From the NCBI RefSeq assembly GCF_008014675.1, contig NZ_VOXD01000006.1, positions 8,521 to 72,520 on the forward strand: 64,000 nucleotides of DNA, written 5' to 3'. This stretch comes from Neolewinella aurantiaca. Its GTDB lineage: Bacteria; Bacteroidota; Bacteroidia; Chitinophagales; Saprospiraceae. Below are positions 1 to 9,549 of this stretch, one piece after another. The translations under genes and the position numbers were made by a program. The notes beneath the pieces were generated by a model that had not been told where the DNA came from, ran no database searches, and worked only from the letters and a program-made list of their open reading frames with translations. The stretch's first letter is position 1. Each line of letters starts with the position of its first letter.

Positions 1-1830
1 TCCCTCTCCCCCGGCCCCTCTCCTCGGGAGAGGGGAGACGTAATAGGCGGCAAGTTCCGTAACGGAAAGCAACGAACAGAGTTCCGGACCCTCCGGCTTC
101 GGCCTTGGTACCGGCAGTGGAACCCGGTTTTTGAAGCCGTTAAAAAATGGAAACTATCTGAGCGTTCTCAAGGCTCAGGAAGTAACCACCCAGACCGCAA
201 CGAACCGATGGGTTTAGAATCAACCCGACCAACGCCGACGCGAGTTTTTCCATTTTAGGCGTCAAAAATTGGATTCCACGATCAGCCGGTGGCACAGCCT
301 TGATTTTTTTGGTTCGTTTTTTATCAAGAAAAAAAGGAACGGGTAAAACGGGAAGAAGCGCAGTTCTCGGGCACCGGTGGAGGAGTTTTACTCTAACTAA
401 ACCCCTACCCCTACGTGTCAAATACGCGACCGGAGGTCCCCCAGGGCTAACGCATAGGCTAATTAAGCCGTGTTACCCCCCCCTCCCCAACCCCTCCCCA
501 CGGGGGATGGGCTAGTGTAAACGCTACGCGTTTTGGGTTGCGAGCTCTCAGGCGGTGACTATGACCTCGAGCTAAAAACTTAAAATCGAATCCTATGCGT
601 CAGCCCTCTCCCCCGGCCCCTCTCCTCGGGAGAGGGGAGACGTAATAGGCGGCAAGTTCCGTAACGGAAAGCAACGAACAGAGTTCCGGACCCTCCGGCT
701 TCGGCCTTGGTACCGGCAGTGGAATCCGGTTTTTGAAGCCGTTAAAAAATGGAAACTGTCTGAGCGTTCTCAAGGCTCAGGAAGTAACCACCCAGACCGC
801 AACGAACCGATGGGTTTAGAATCAACCCGACCAACGCCGACGCGAGTTTTTCCATTTTAGGCGTCAAAAATTGGATTCCACGATCAGCCGGTGGCACAGC
901 CTTGATTTTTTTGGTTCGTTTTTTTATCAAGAAAAAAATGAACGGGTAAAACGGGAAGAAGCGCAGTCCTCGGGCACCGGTGGAGGAGTTTTACTCTAAC
1001 TAAACCCCTACCCCTACGTGTCAAATACGCGACCGGAGGTCCCCCAGGGCTAACGCATAGGCTAATTAAGCCGTGTTGAGCCCCCAACCCCACGGGGGAT
1101 GGGCTAGTGTAAACGCTACGCGTTTTGGGTTGCAAGCTGATAGGCAGGGACAATGACCTCGAGCTAAAAGCTTAAAATCGAATCCTATGCGTTAGCCCTC
1201 TCCCCCGGCCCCTCTCCTCGGGAGAGGGGAGACGTAATAGGCGGCAAGTTCCGTAACGGAAAGCAACGAACAGAGTTCCGGACACTCCGCCTTCGGCCTT
1301 GGTACCGGCAGTGGAACCCGGTTTTTGGAGCCGTTTAAAAATGGAAACTGTCTGAGCGTTCTCAAGGCTCAGGAAGTAACCACCCAGACCGCAACGAACC
1401 GATGGGTGTAGAATCAACCCGACCAACGCCGACGCGAGTTTTTCCATTTTAGGCGTCAAAAATTGGATTCCACGATCAGCCGGTGGCACAGCCTTGATTT
1501 TTTGGTTCGTTTTTTATCAAGAAAAAATGAACGGACAAAACGAGAAGAAGCGTAGTTCTCGGGCACCGGTGGAGGAGTTTTACTCTAACTAAACCCCTAC
1601 GTGTCAAATACGCGACCGGAGGTCCCCCAGGGCTAACGCATAGGCTAATTAAGCCGTGTTACCCCCCCTCCCCAAACCCTCCCCACGGGGGATGGGCTAG
1701 TGTAAACGCTACGCGTTTTGGGTTGCAAGCTGATAGGCAGGGACAATGACCTCGAGCTAAAAGCTTAAAATCGAATCCTATGCGTTAGCCCTCTCCTCGG
1801 GAGAGGGGAGACGTAATAGGCGGCAAGTTC
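1..1830. repeat. Tandem array of a ~592-602 bp non-coding repeat (three copies plus a stub)
   Basis: Three near-identical units begin at about 2, 604 and 1196, each opening with the same pyrimidine-rich box and a CTCCTCGGGAGAGG palindrome; a fourth copy starting at 1789 is cut off after about 40 bases. Unit lengths are 602, 592 and 593. Copies differ by scattered substitutions and by homopolymer lengths (T runs near 305, 905 and 1498, C runs near 475 and 1660). Each unit contains the box CGCTACGCGTTTTGGGTTGC and a CCCCACGGGGGATGGG hairpin. Short reading frames on the minus strand of each copy share a peptide stretch, but they are not bounded consistently and one is frameshifted by a T-run change, so I treat the region as non-coding. 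Related fragments occur at 18846-19013 and, inverted, at 54993-55050. No transposase is encoded. The left end may continue beyond the window. Confidence 0.9.
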
Positions 1831-1867
1831 GTGATAGTAGTACATCTCGTGACACCCACTCGTTCCC

Positions 1868-1950
1868 CCGGCTCAAAGCCGGAGCCCGTAGCGAACCATC
1901 TTTTTTCGGGTAAGGCTTTTCCCGCTACGCCCCCAGCCTGAAGGCTGGGG
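1868..1950. repeat. Small hairpins downstream of the TolC-type gene
   Basis: Two perfect short palindromes occur here: CCGGCT-caa-AGCCGG at 1868-1882 and CCCCAGCCT-ga-AGGCTGGGG at 1931-1950. The second lies 7 bases beyond the stop codon of the minus-strand gene and could act as its transcript end, although no T run follows. The AGCCTGAAGGCT core resembles the hairpins at 61837 and 62733, so it may belong to a dispersed palindrome family. Confidence 0.5.
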
Positions 1951-1956
1951 AACCAG

Positions 1957-3321
1957 CTAGTCCACAATTCCGCCCGTGAGGCGGAGTACTTCGGTTTCGG
2001 TGTTTTTCAGTCCGAGGAGAGCGTTGAGCAGTTGAAACTCGGCGTTGATGTAGTTTACCTGAATGGCGCGGTAATCGAAACTATTGATGGTACCGCCCTT
2101 GAACCGCTCTTCGGCGATGGCGATGTTTTGCTCGGCGTTTTCGATCAGGCGGCGGGTGATGCTGATGACTTCGCGCTGGTTCTCGTACTGATCCAGCGAA
2201 GAAGCGAGGGCAGAACGGAGCTGCTGCGCAACAGCATCCACGTTCAGGTTAGCGGTGATTTCCTGAAGTTTTGCGGTTTGAACGCGCACGTTGCGTGCGC
2301 CTCCGTCGTACAGCAGGTAATTGACCGTCAGGCCAACCGAACCGCTCAGGGTTCGCGCACCAATTCCCGGCAAAGAGCGCTCATCGGGCGCTCCGGTACC
2401 GAAGTCGAACGTTTGGCTTCCCGTTGCCAGGTTGTAATCGTAACCCGCAGCTGCCGCGAAATTGATGGTGGGCTTTTTTTCGGCTTCGATCAGGCGGGTA
2501 TTGATGTCGGCCAGGGTTTTACTGACGCGCAGTGCCGAAAGCTGGCTGTTGGCCTCGAGTAACCGACTCTCCAGGGCATTGCGGTCGTAATTTTCCGTTA
2601 CCTCATCGAGCTCGGTGGTGAGGGTGATTTGCTGGTCGAGGTCATCGGCGCCCATCTGTTGCAACAGGTTGCGGACGGCAATTTTGTACTGAAGTTGTTG
2701 GCCAACCAGCTGGGTGGAATCCGACAGGTAAGCATCGCGGGCCTGCAGTTCGTCGAAGGTGCCTCCCTGACCAAACTCCGCACGGACTTCCTGGTAACGG
2801 ATACGATCACGGCTAAGGTCGAGCACCCGCTGTAGTACTGCAATTTGCTCCTCGGCAACAACGGCGTTGTAGTAGGCATCCACGATGTCGGCCACGCTAT
2901 TCTCGACCTGAACCTGCAGCTGTTCCCGGCTCTGGTAGGCGAGGGTTTCGAAGCGTTCGCGGTTCATCGCGATGCGGCCTCCGTTGAAAAGCGTCCAGCT
3001 GAGACTGGCGCTGGGGCCGATACCGTAGCTAAAAGTCGACGACTTGGCGACGATGCTTGCCGGGTTGGAGTTGTTACTGTAACTGATGCCGGGGTCCAGG
3101 CCCAGAGTGATGGTCGGCAGCTTGCCCGTCAGGGCATCGTTTACGTTGTTTTCGGCAACGGCCACATCGGATTGTGCCAACCTGATTTGATAGTTGTTCG
3201 CCAGGCCTTCCTGGATAGCGTCGCTCAGGCTTAGAGTTTTCGCTGCGCGGCTGCCTGAGGCGGTTTGGGCGCTGACGCAGGTGCAGAGGAGGAGTAGAAG
3301 GCAGAGTATGGTTGATCTCAT
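1957..3321 (-). CDS. TolC family outer-membrane efflux protein (454 aa)
   Basis: Outer-membrane channel subunit of a tripartite efflux pump. The N-terminus is a signal peptide ending in CTCVSAQ (about residues 13-19). The mature part is mostly long alpha-helix with two repeats of the outer-membrane efflux (OEP) fold and short beta segments such as the glycine-rich stretch near residue 330, as expected for TolC, and the length is normal. It is the last gene of a minus-strand cluster with an RND pump and adaptor, so it probably supplies the exit duct for that pump, although two unrelated genes lie between. The signal-peptide end is encoded by a copy of the dispersed 20-mer (3268-3286). The ATG start was chosen because the signal peptide begins there. 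Family call is firm, substrate unknown. Confidence 0.9.
   Translation of the reverse strand: MRSTILCLLLLLCTCVSAQTASGSRAAKTLSLSDAIQEGLANNYQIRLAQSDVAVAENNVNDALTGKLPTITLGLDPGISYSNNSNPASIVAKSSTFSYGIGPSASLSWTLFNGGRIAMNRERFETLAYQSREQLQVQVENSVADIVDAYYNAVVAEEQIAVLQRVLDLSRDRIRYQEVRAEFGQGGTFDELQARDAYLSDSTQLVGQQLQYKIAVRNLLQQMGADDLDQQITLTTELDEVTENYDRNALESRLLEANSQLSALRVSKTLADINTRLIEAEKKPTINFAAAAGYDYNLATGSQTFDFGTGAPDERSLPGIGARTLSGSVGLTVNYLLYDGGARNVRVQTAKLQEITANLNVDAVAQQLRSALASSLDQYENQREVISITRRLIENAEQNIAIAEERFKGGTINSFDYRAIQVNYINAEFQLLNALLGLKNTETEVLRLTGGIVD
3268..3286 (-). repeat. Dispersed 20-mer copy (signal peptide of the TolC-type gene)
   Basis: Minus-strand copy of the TTGCACCTGCGnnCGCGCC family with a CAG where the consensus has nCG. 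It encodes the CTCVSA end of the TolC-type signal peptide. Confidence 0.65.
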
Positions 3322-3404
3322 GTTTGGTCTTTTGCTCCGGGACTCCGCGCTCGACTTCGTCGCTCGCTTCGTCCGGGTTAAAACAGTTGGACTCTTTCGG
3401 AGCC

Positions 3405-3914
3405 TTAAGAGTTGTAGTTTTTAGTTTTATTCTTGGAGTCAGCAGTTGGGGGATCTTGCTTTTCAACGTTCGTTGCATCCTGCGGCCGCGCCCCTTCAAA
3501 GACCCTCCGCTTTGCGTAGAAGTTATAGAAGAAAACGATGCCCGTAGCGGCGCCCTTGATGATCCATTCCTGATCGCCGAGGTAAGGAAACTGATGCAGG
3601 CCGGTAACGATGAGCCAGTCGAGCAACATCCCGCCTGCGCTGACCAGCATACTGAGCACAAAGGCACTCTGAACGGACCGCCGCAACTCGAAAACGAAGT
3701 AGCGCTGCAGAACAAAATTGACCAGTACGCTGCTGGAGTAAGCAACCATTGTTGCTGGCCCCGGCGGCAGAAAACGATCGACCAAAAGAAGGTACATCCC
3801 GAAGTTGATCCCCGTGGCTACGATGCCGCTCAGGAGAAAAGGGATTTTCTCAAGAACGAAGGGGGGGATCATTTTCCGCACACTTTCCGGCAAATAGTTC
3901 TCGGGTTTCATCAT
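3405..3914 (-). CDS. GtrA-like family membrane protein (169 aa)
   Basis: Small inner-membrane protein of the GtrA/DPMS family, which generally moves or helps move polyprenyl-linked sugars for surface polysaccharide modification. Four hydrophobic helices are visible (about residues 25-45, 55-75, 85-105 and 115-135), with the family-typical pattern FLLSGIVATGINFGMYLLL and FVLQRYFVF. Its ATG overlaps the end of the upstream nucleotidase gene by 4 bases, so the two are translationally coupled. A charged non-membrane tail of about 30 residues follows and contains a copy of the dispersed 20-mer. The role beside an efflux pump is unclear. Confidence 0.8.
   Translation of the reverse strand: MMKPENYLPESVRKMIPPFVLEKIPFLLSGIVATGINFGMYLLLVDRFLPPGPATMVAYSSSVLVNFVLQRYFVFELRRSVQSAFVLSMLVSAGGMLLDWLIVTGLHQFPYLGDQEWIIKGAATGIVFFYNFYAKRRVFEGARPQDATNVEKQDPPTADSKNKTKNYNS
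3473..3494 (+). repeat. Dispersed 20-mer copy (CATCC variant)
   Basis: Plus-strand copy with ATCCTGCG in place of ACCTGCG, identical in variant form to the copy at 23455. It lies inside the C-terminal tail of the minus-strand GtrA-like gene, outside its membrane domain. Confidence 0.75.
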
Positions 3915-4462
3915 GCCTGCATTGCTCGTGTCCGGTTGCGTTCTTCCTGGAAGTACGTCCGTACTTCTTCCCAGTTGTGTACCCGGTGGTACTCTTCGTC
4001 GTAATGGTTATCGAGCGCATCGAACAGCAAACCTGTGCCGTTGAATCCCTTCAGGTTGCTGACTTTATCGTCGATCATGAAGTCTCCGTGAACGATGCTT
4101 TTGTTCCCACAAAAGACGATCCGCTGGAAGCTGATGAAAGGGAAGTGTTCCTCGAGCCACTCCCACTTATCGCGGTAGCTGTGTTTGAATTCGGAAGCGG
4201 TGGAAACGATGTAGACTTCGTAGTTGTCGTACAGTTCCTTCATCACCTCTACCGCTCCGGGCAACACCTCGAGATCACGGAAGAAACCTTCTTCGTGCAT
4301 CGCGTTGCGGATATCAGCTGCGCCTTCCAGATCATAGACCTTGCGGCCAAGTAATTCTTCGTGCGTTGGCCGGCGGCCGAAGGCCGCCTCGTAACGATCG
4401 ATGAACTTGACGTAAGTGTTGGCGAGCACGCCATCCATGTCCACTATTATTCTTGGCATCAT
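3911..4462 (-). CDS. 5'(3')-deoxyribonucleotidase-like HAD hydrolase (NT5C family, 183 aa)
   Basis: Cytosolic HAD-superfamily phosphatase resembling the NT5C group, which dephosphorylates pyrimidine deoxynucleoside monophosphates. Visible motifs are DMDGVLANT (motif I, with nucleophile and acid aspartates, residues 8-16), VSTAS (motif II, serine/threonine) and DFMIDDKVSNL (motif IV with the metal-binding aspartates). Length fits the family. It overlaps gtrA by 4 bases and sits 82 bases downstream of the RND pump gene on the same strand, so it is probably part of the same transcript. Its link with efflux is not obvious. Either of two adjacent ATG codons could start it. Confidence 0.85.
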   Translation of the reverse strand: MMPRIIVDMDGVLANTYVKFIDRYEAAFGRRPTHEELLGRKVYDLEGAADIRNAMHEEGFFRDLEVLPGAVEVMKELYDNYEVYIVSTASEFKHSYRDKWEWLEEHFPFISFQRIVFCGNKSIVHGDFMIDDKVSNLKGFNGTGLLFDALDNHYDEEYHRVHNWEEVRTYFQEERNRTRAMQA

Positions 4463-4544
4463 TGAGAATCAATTGAAAGAAAAGAATGTCTTAATCTCCG
4501 CATTACAGGACGGAACCGCCAGCGGTACGCTGGAGCAACTAAGC

Positions 4545-7500
4545 TCAGTCAACGCCCCTGGCTACTGGTTCTTCTTCGGCGTGGTAATCATCGCCGTGGA
4601 GTTGTTTGTAAGCAGGTTCCACTTCATGATAATCGGGGTCTGTCCCCTGGAAAGCGCGGGTCCAGTTGTACCGGAAGCGGTTCAGCAGCACGAGCAGTGC
4701 GGGTAGTAACACCAGCAGAATCACAGTAATTGCCAACAGACCGAACGCGACCGAAATAGCCATCGGGATGAGGAATTGCGCCTGCCGGGATTTATTGAGC
4801 AGCAGCGGCGCCAGCCCGGCGAAGGTGGTGACCGACGTGAGCAGGATCGGGCGGAAACGACTCCGCCCCGTATCTTTCAGAGCTTCCATCATCGACATTC
4901 CCGCCCGGATGTTGTCGTTGTAGCTAGCGACGAACACCAGGCCATCGTTGACGACAATCCCTACCAAAGCGATCACACCGAGGATAGAGAAAAGCGAGAT
5001 CGGCTTATCCATCAGCCAGTGGCCCCAGATCACACCGATCATACCAAAAGGAATAAGTAAAAACAGAACGACAGCCTGCATGATCGAGCGGAAGGTCAGC
5101 GCGATCACGAAGAACATCAAGCCTAATACCACCGGTACAACGATGGAGGCCGAATTAGCTGTTTTCTCCTGGTTACGTACCTGGCCGTCGGTTACCGTTC
5201 CTACGCCCGGGTATTTATCGAGTACCGCGGGGAGGATCGTGCTTTGCACCTGGCTGTTGACGTCGGTAACAGAAACGGAGTTGTCGGAGATGTCGGCTTC
5301 TACCTTCACTTCGCGTTTACCATCGACGTGATTGATGGCAATTACGCCACGTTGCGGCTTGAGTTCGACTATTTCGGAGAGCGGGTACTCTGCTCCGTCG
5401 GGTAACCGGATGCGCATGTTCTGGAGATCTGCGATACTGCGGCGGCTGTCTTCTCCGTACCGGAGCCACACGCGGACTTCATCTTCTCCTCTCTGTAAGC
5501 GTTGGGCTTCGGAGCCGAAGAAAGCGGAACGCACCTGACCGATCACGTCGGAAAGATCGAGCCCCAGGTAGCGGGCCTTTTCTTTGAGTTCGATGTTGAT
5601 TTCGCGCAGGCCTTCCTGGTTGTTGTCGACAACATCGGTGAGTTCAGACATTTGCTCCAACTCTGCCTTCAGGTCAGCGGTGGCTGCTTCGAGTTCGGGT
5701 AGGTTGTTGCCGACGAGAGATACGCTGACGGGCTTACCGAAGAAACTGTTTCCTCCGAAGCTGAGCACTTCTGCTTCATCGATAGCCCCCACTTTGTCAC
5801 GGATTGCATTGGTGACGCTCCGTTGGCTGATCGGGTCGCGCTCCTCTCCGGGGATGAGGGCTACGGTAACCGAGCCCTGGTAGGTTGTGGGGCCCAGTTT
5901 GACCTCAACGCGCTCTACCAGTTCTTTTTCGCCTCCGTAGACCTCTTCACTCATCTCGCGGTTTACGGTTTCGGCGGCGGCGGCGATTCGGTCCAGAAGT
6001 TTTTTAGTTTCGGTCTCCGGGGTTCCTGCGGGCAACTGCAGCGTGATGCTTACGTCGTCTCCCTCGATGATCGGGAAGAAAGTCGTTTTGACAAACCCAC
6101 CGGAAACCATCCCGAAGCTCAGGAACAGGACCATCACACAGAGCGACATAGAGATGAATTTGTTGCGCATCGTCCAGTCAAGAACCGGCATGTACATGCG
6201 GTCGCGCAGCAGGTTCATGAGGCGATCGAACTGACGCTGAACCCAGTTGGGCTCTACACCACGGTTCAGTGCTTTTGAGTGAGCAACGTGGGTGGGCAGG
6301 ATGACTCCGCCTTCCACGAGGGAGAAGATCAGTGACCAGATTACCACTACGGCCATTTCCCGGAAGAAGTCTCCCAGCGAACCGTCGAGAAAAAAGAAAC
6401 TGGAAAACGCGATTACGGTAGTCACGATGGCAGCAAAAACGGCACTAAGTACATTGCTGGTTCCATCGATAGCGGCGCGGATTCTGGGTTCCCCTTTTTC
6501 ATGGTAACTAAAGATATTTTCCCCGATCACGATCCCGTCATCTACGAGAATACCGATTACCAGAATCATACCGAAGAGAGAGATTACGTTGAGCGTGATA
6601 CCCAAAAAGTTGGCAATGATGAACATGCCCGCAAAGCTGATCGGGATAGATAGTGCCACCCAGAAAGCAAGCCTCCAGTGGAGGAAAACAGCAAGCAGCA
6701 CACAAACGATGAGGAACCCTTGCCAACCGTTCTGAATCAGGGTATCGATACGTTCGCGCAGCGTAATACTGGCATCTGAGATGATGCTTGCCTGGATGTT
6801 GGTATTCTCGGCGTTGAAGGTTTTGATGTACTCCTTCACGTTGTCGGTTATTTCGAGCATATCCTCCTGAAGGGTGTTCTGAACAACAATGCTCACCGAA
6901 GGTGAGCCATCCAGGTAAGTGCGGTTGGGCTGATCTGCCCAACGGTCACGGACCGTTGCCACCTGACTCAGGCGAACGATACCTCCGTCGGGGCTACTGG
7001 CGACTACGATATCACGCAGGCCATCAGCGTAGTATTCTTTGTTGCGCGCCCGCACGATCAACTCTTCTTCCAGCCCTTTTACTCTACCTCCCGTTACATC
7101 AACGTTGGAGCCCCGAACCGCCTGTGCTGCCTGATCGAAGGTGATACCATAGGCCTGGAGGTCTTCTTCCCGGAAGGCGATTTCAATCTCTTCGTCGGGG
7201 AAACCAGAGAGTTCTACTTTGCTGAGGCCTTCAATTGACAGCAGGTCGTCTTCAATCTGGCGGGCGGTGGTTTTCAGAGCGCTCAGGCTTACGTCGTCTC
7301 CGGACAGCGCAAGCGTGATGGCCCGGCCAAGTCGCTCCTGCTTGTAAATTACCGGAGGTTCCATCCCGACCGGAAAACTGCTGATGCGGTCAACTTCGTT
7401 CTTTACATCCTGCAGAATCAGGTCGGTGTCGTAACCTTTCAGTACCTCGACGGTGATGGTACCGGAACTCTCCGAGCTTACACTGGTGTAACGCTCCAGG

Positions 7501-7730
7501 CCGGTAAGGCCTTTGAGTCCTTCTTCTACTTTGTGGATAATCCCTTCTTCCACTTCCTCCGGGCTGGCACCGGGGTAGATCATCTGAATGCTAATGGTCC
7601 GGCTTTCGAATTCAGGGAAAAAGGTAGCCTTCATCTGGAGCAGGCTGATGACGCCCATGGCCAGCAGACCAAACATGATCAGGTTGGCCGCTACCGGGTA
7701 CTTTACAAAATAGGCTATGAATGATTTCAT
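4545..7730 (-). CDS. RND family multidrug efflux pump (AcrB/HAE1-like, 1061 aa)
   Basis: Proton-driven inner-membrane pump of a tripartite efflux system. The standard internal duplication is visible: one helix near residues 12-30, a large periplasmic loop, a helix bundle at about 340-480, then the second copy with its loop and bundle at about 860-1000. Transmembrane segment 4 carries GILVDDGIVIGENI, whose paired aspartates match the proton-relay residues of AcrB. The second half has VGIVVNDGLVF. Length is normal for the family. It follows the adaptor gene by 173 bases on the same strand. The acidic C-terminal tail is short. Drug class cannot be told from sequence; the MarR gene at the head of the cluster suggests induction by small aromatic or cationic compounds. 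Confidence 0.95.
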   Translation of the reverse strand: MKSFIAYFVKYPVAANLIMFGLLAMGVISLLQMKATFFPEFESRTISIQMIYPGASPEEVEEGIIHKVEEGLKGLTGLERYTSVSSESSGTITVEVLKGYDTDLILQDVKNEVDRISSFPVGMEPPVIYKQERLGRAITLALSGDDVSLSALKTTARQIEDDLLSIEGLSKVELSGFPDEEIEIAFREEDLQAYGITFDQAAQAVRGSNVDVTGGRVKGLEEELIVRARNKEYYADGLRDIVVASSPDGGIVRLSQVATVRDRWADQPNRTYLDGSPSVSIVVQNTLQEDMLEITDNVKEYIKTFNAENTNIQASIISDASITLRERIDTLIQNGWQGFLIVCVLLAVFLHWRLAFWVALSIPISFAGMFIIANFLGITLNVISLFGMILVIGILVDDGIVIGENIFSYHEKGEPRIRAAIDGTSNVLSAVFAAIVTTVIAFSSFFFLDGSLGDFFREMAVVVIWSLIFSLVEGGVILPTHVAHSKALNRGVEPNWVQRQFDRLMNLLRDRMYMPVLDWTMRNKFISMSLCVMVLFLSFGMVSGGFVKTTFFPIIEGDDVSITLQLPAGTPETETKKLLDRIAAAAETVNREMSEEVYGGEKELVERVEVKLGPTTYQGSVTVALIPGEERDPISQRSVTNAIRDKVGAIDEAEVLSFGGNSFFGKPVSVSLVGNNLPELEAATADLKAELEQMSELTDVVDNNQEGLREINIELKEKARYLGLDLSDVIGQVRSAFFGSEAQRLQRGEDEVRVWLRYGEDSRRSIADLQNMRIRLPDGAEYPLSEIVELKPQRGVIAINHVDGKREVKVEADISDNSVSVTDVNSQVQSTILPAVLDKYPGVGTVTDGQVRNQEKTANSASIVVPVVLGLMFFVIALTFRSIMQAVVLFLLIPFGMIGVIWGHWLMDKPISLFSILGVIALVGIVVNDGLVFVASYNDNIRAGMSMMEALKDTGRSRFRPILLTSVTTFAGLAPLLLNKSRQAQFLIPMAISVAFGLLAITVILLVLLPALLVLLNRFRYNWTRAFQGTDPDYHEVEPAYKQLHGDDYHAEEEPVARGVD

Positions 7731-7903
7731 ACTCGTTGGGTGGTTGGACCTTGAGGTCAGGTTCTTTTGTTGGGGCGGATAACGGGCGAATCACCGGGTG
7801 GCGCTAAACGTCGTGCTTGCTGCGCTTCGCTGTTTCCTCTGCTGAAGACGAAGCAAACACGCTGCGGGGTGAAGCAGGCCGGAAGCCCGGCGGTATCAAT
7901 TCG

Positions 7904-9043
7904 TTATTTAGAGACGGCGGATTTCAGTTTAACCCGCATACCATCGTAAGCTCCGGCAACATCGCTGGTGAGAAGTTGGGTGCCATCGGGAAGACCGGAC
8001 ACGATCACGGTTTCCCGGTTGAATTTCCGGACCGTTACGGGCAGGAGCACGAGCAGGGTATCGTTCTGTATTGCGTATACGCTGCTGTCATCGATCAACA
8101 GATCACGTTCAATTTCCACCACATCGCTGAGTGCTTTCGCGGCTGCTTCGCCCCGCAGGTACATTCCCTCGCGCAGGTCTTTGCCGGTAACGCCTACGTA
8201 GACCCCCACCGTCTGGGTTTGCGGATCGATCTGGTCGCTGATGCGCTTCACCTTTCCGGTCCATTCGCCTTCAATGTCTTCGCTGTAAAGCTTTACTTCG
8301 CCTCCCGGCTTCAGGAAGTTCAACTGGCTGAGTGGCACGGTGGCCAGCATTTCGTAGTACCCGGTCGCCATCAACTCCCCGAGTACCTGACCGGTGCGGA
8401 TTACAGCACCGTTGTTGATGCTGGCCGTAGTCAGAACCCCACTAAAAGGTGCGTAAAGCGTGTATTTGCTCAAACGTTCCTCCTGGCTCTTAATCGTGTA
8501 GTATTGCGACTGCAGGTTGCGGCCGGCAATGAAGAGTTTCTCCCGTTGGTTGGCGGGCTCCGGCATTGCTTTGATCGGGCTGTCGATATCAAAATTCTTC
8601 AGGTATTCCTCCCAGGCGGGAAAGCTTTCCGGATAGTCGATTTTCAAGTCCGGCATAATCGCGGCAATACCATTGAGTAGTGTTGCCTTCTGCGCCTGAA
8701 TGTTGAGCCGGGCTTCCGTATCATCCACCCGTAACATTACGTCTCCTTTACCGAAATAGGTACCTTTTTTGAAGGGTTTGGAAGTAGTGACCGCGCCGCC
8801 GACTTCGCTGAACAACTCAATTTTATTGTACGCCTCTAACCGGCCCTGTACGGTAAGGTCAGTAGTAACGAGACTGTTGTTCACCGTAGTGGCTTCTACC
8901 GTTTTGATCCGCTTAGGAATTTCCTTTTTGGGCGGGTCTTGTTTTAGTCCGCTCATATACTGGAGGCCAAACCAGCCAATCGCAAGAACGGCAAGGCCAA
9001 TAACGATGGATAGAATGGTGCGTGGAATATTACGCTTGCTCAT
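7904..9043 (-). CDS. RND efflux periplasmic adaptor (HlyD/AcrA-like membrane fusion protein, 379 aa)
   Basis: Bridges the RND pump and the outer-membrane channel. There is one N-terminal membrane helix (about residues 10-30), then a split lipoyl-like domain (around LEAYNKIELFSEVGG and LYAPFSGVLTTASINNG), a relatively short helical hairpin, and beta-barrel and membrane-proximal domains ending in GMRVKLK. Its start overlaps the marR stop by 4 bases (ATGA type), showing coupling to the regulator. The 173-base space to the pump gene contains no other gene. Family assignment is firm. Confidence 0.93.
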   Translation of the reverse strand: MSKRNIPRTILSIVIGLAVLAIGWFGLQYMSGLKQDPPKKEIPKRIKTVEATTVNNSLVTTDLTVQGRLEAYNKIELFSEVGGAVTTSKPFKKGTYFGKGDVMLRVDDTEARLNIQAQKATLLNGIAAIMPDLKIDYPESFPAWEEYLKNFDIDSPIKAMPEPANQREKLFIAGRNLQSQYYTIKSQEERLSKYTLYAPFSGVLTTASINNGAVIRTGQVLGELMATGYYEMLATVPLSQLNFLKPGGEVKLYSEDIEGEWTGKVKRISDQIDPQTQTVGVYVGVTGKDLREGMYLRGEAAAKALSDVVEIERDLLIDDSSVYAIQNDTLLVLLPVTVRKFNRETVIVSGLPDGTQLLTSDVAGAYDGMRVKLKSAVSK

Positions 9044-9504
9044 TGGTCGATGCTTTGATGGGGGAGACTCAGTTGTTTGTGTAAGTTGCTGTACATTTTA
9101 CCTAATACGCTGGCGCATACCTTCAGGTCCTCGTCGGATATATCCTTCTGGGCGCAGGTCATTACCTGCTCCGATTGGCTGCGGGAGTAATCCCAGAGGC
9201 GACGCCCCTTCTCGGTCAGGTAAATGCGCTTTTGCCGACGATCGTTGAGGTCGACCTCCCGGCGGATGAACCCTGCGGCCTCCAATTGCTTAAGGGAACG
9301 GGCCACCGTTCCCTTGTCCTTAATCGTAGAAGTGGCCAGATCCTGCTGCCGTTGCCCCTCTTCCAGAACAATATCTGAGAGCAGGCCCATGTGCGGTCCC
9401 TGAGGCATGAACTCTTCGAACTCGATGCGTTCAAGCATCAGGCGGGCAAGCTGACGGCCTACACGATTGGTCAGAAAAATCAGGTTTTGATGGGGGGTGG
9501 TCAC
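9040..9504 (-). CDS. MarR family transcriptional regulator (154 aa, GTG start)
   Basis: Winged-helix regulator, probably a repressor of its own efflux operon. The recognition-helix region STIKDKGTVARSLKQLEAAG and the wing DLNDRRQKRIYLTEKG (residues about 85-100) are classic MarR features. Length is typical. The start codon is GTG; there is no ATG nearby that keeps the N-terminal dimerisation helix. It is the first gene of the minus-strand efflux cluster and overlaps the adaptor gene. A perfect inverted repeat 46 bases upstream (9550-9569) is the likely binding site, giving negative autoregulation. Confidence 0.93.
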   Translation of the reverse strand: MTTPHQNLIFLTNRVGRQLARLMLERIEFEEFMPQGPHMGLLSDIVLEEGQRQQDLATSTIKDKGTVARSLKQLEAAGFIRREVDLNDRRQKRIYLTEKGRRLWDYSRSQSEQVMTCAQKDISDEDLKVCASVLGKMYSNLHKQLSLPHQSIDQ

Positions 9505-9549
9505 GCTGGAGAATTGGATAAGACAAATGAGAAACGGGCAATCCGGAAA

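Noticed and set aside
7731-7903. Possible small gene between the adaptor and RND pump
   Set aside because: No frame with a plausible start or motif; the gap appears to be plain spacer.
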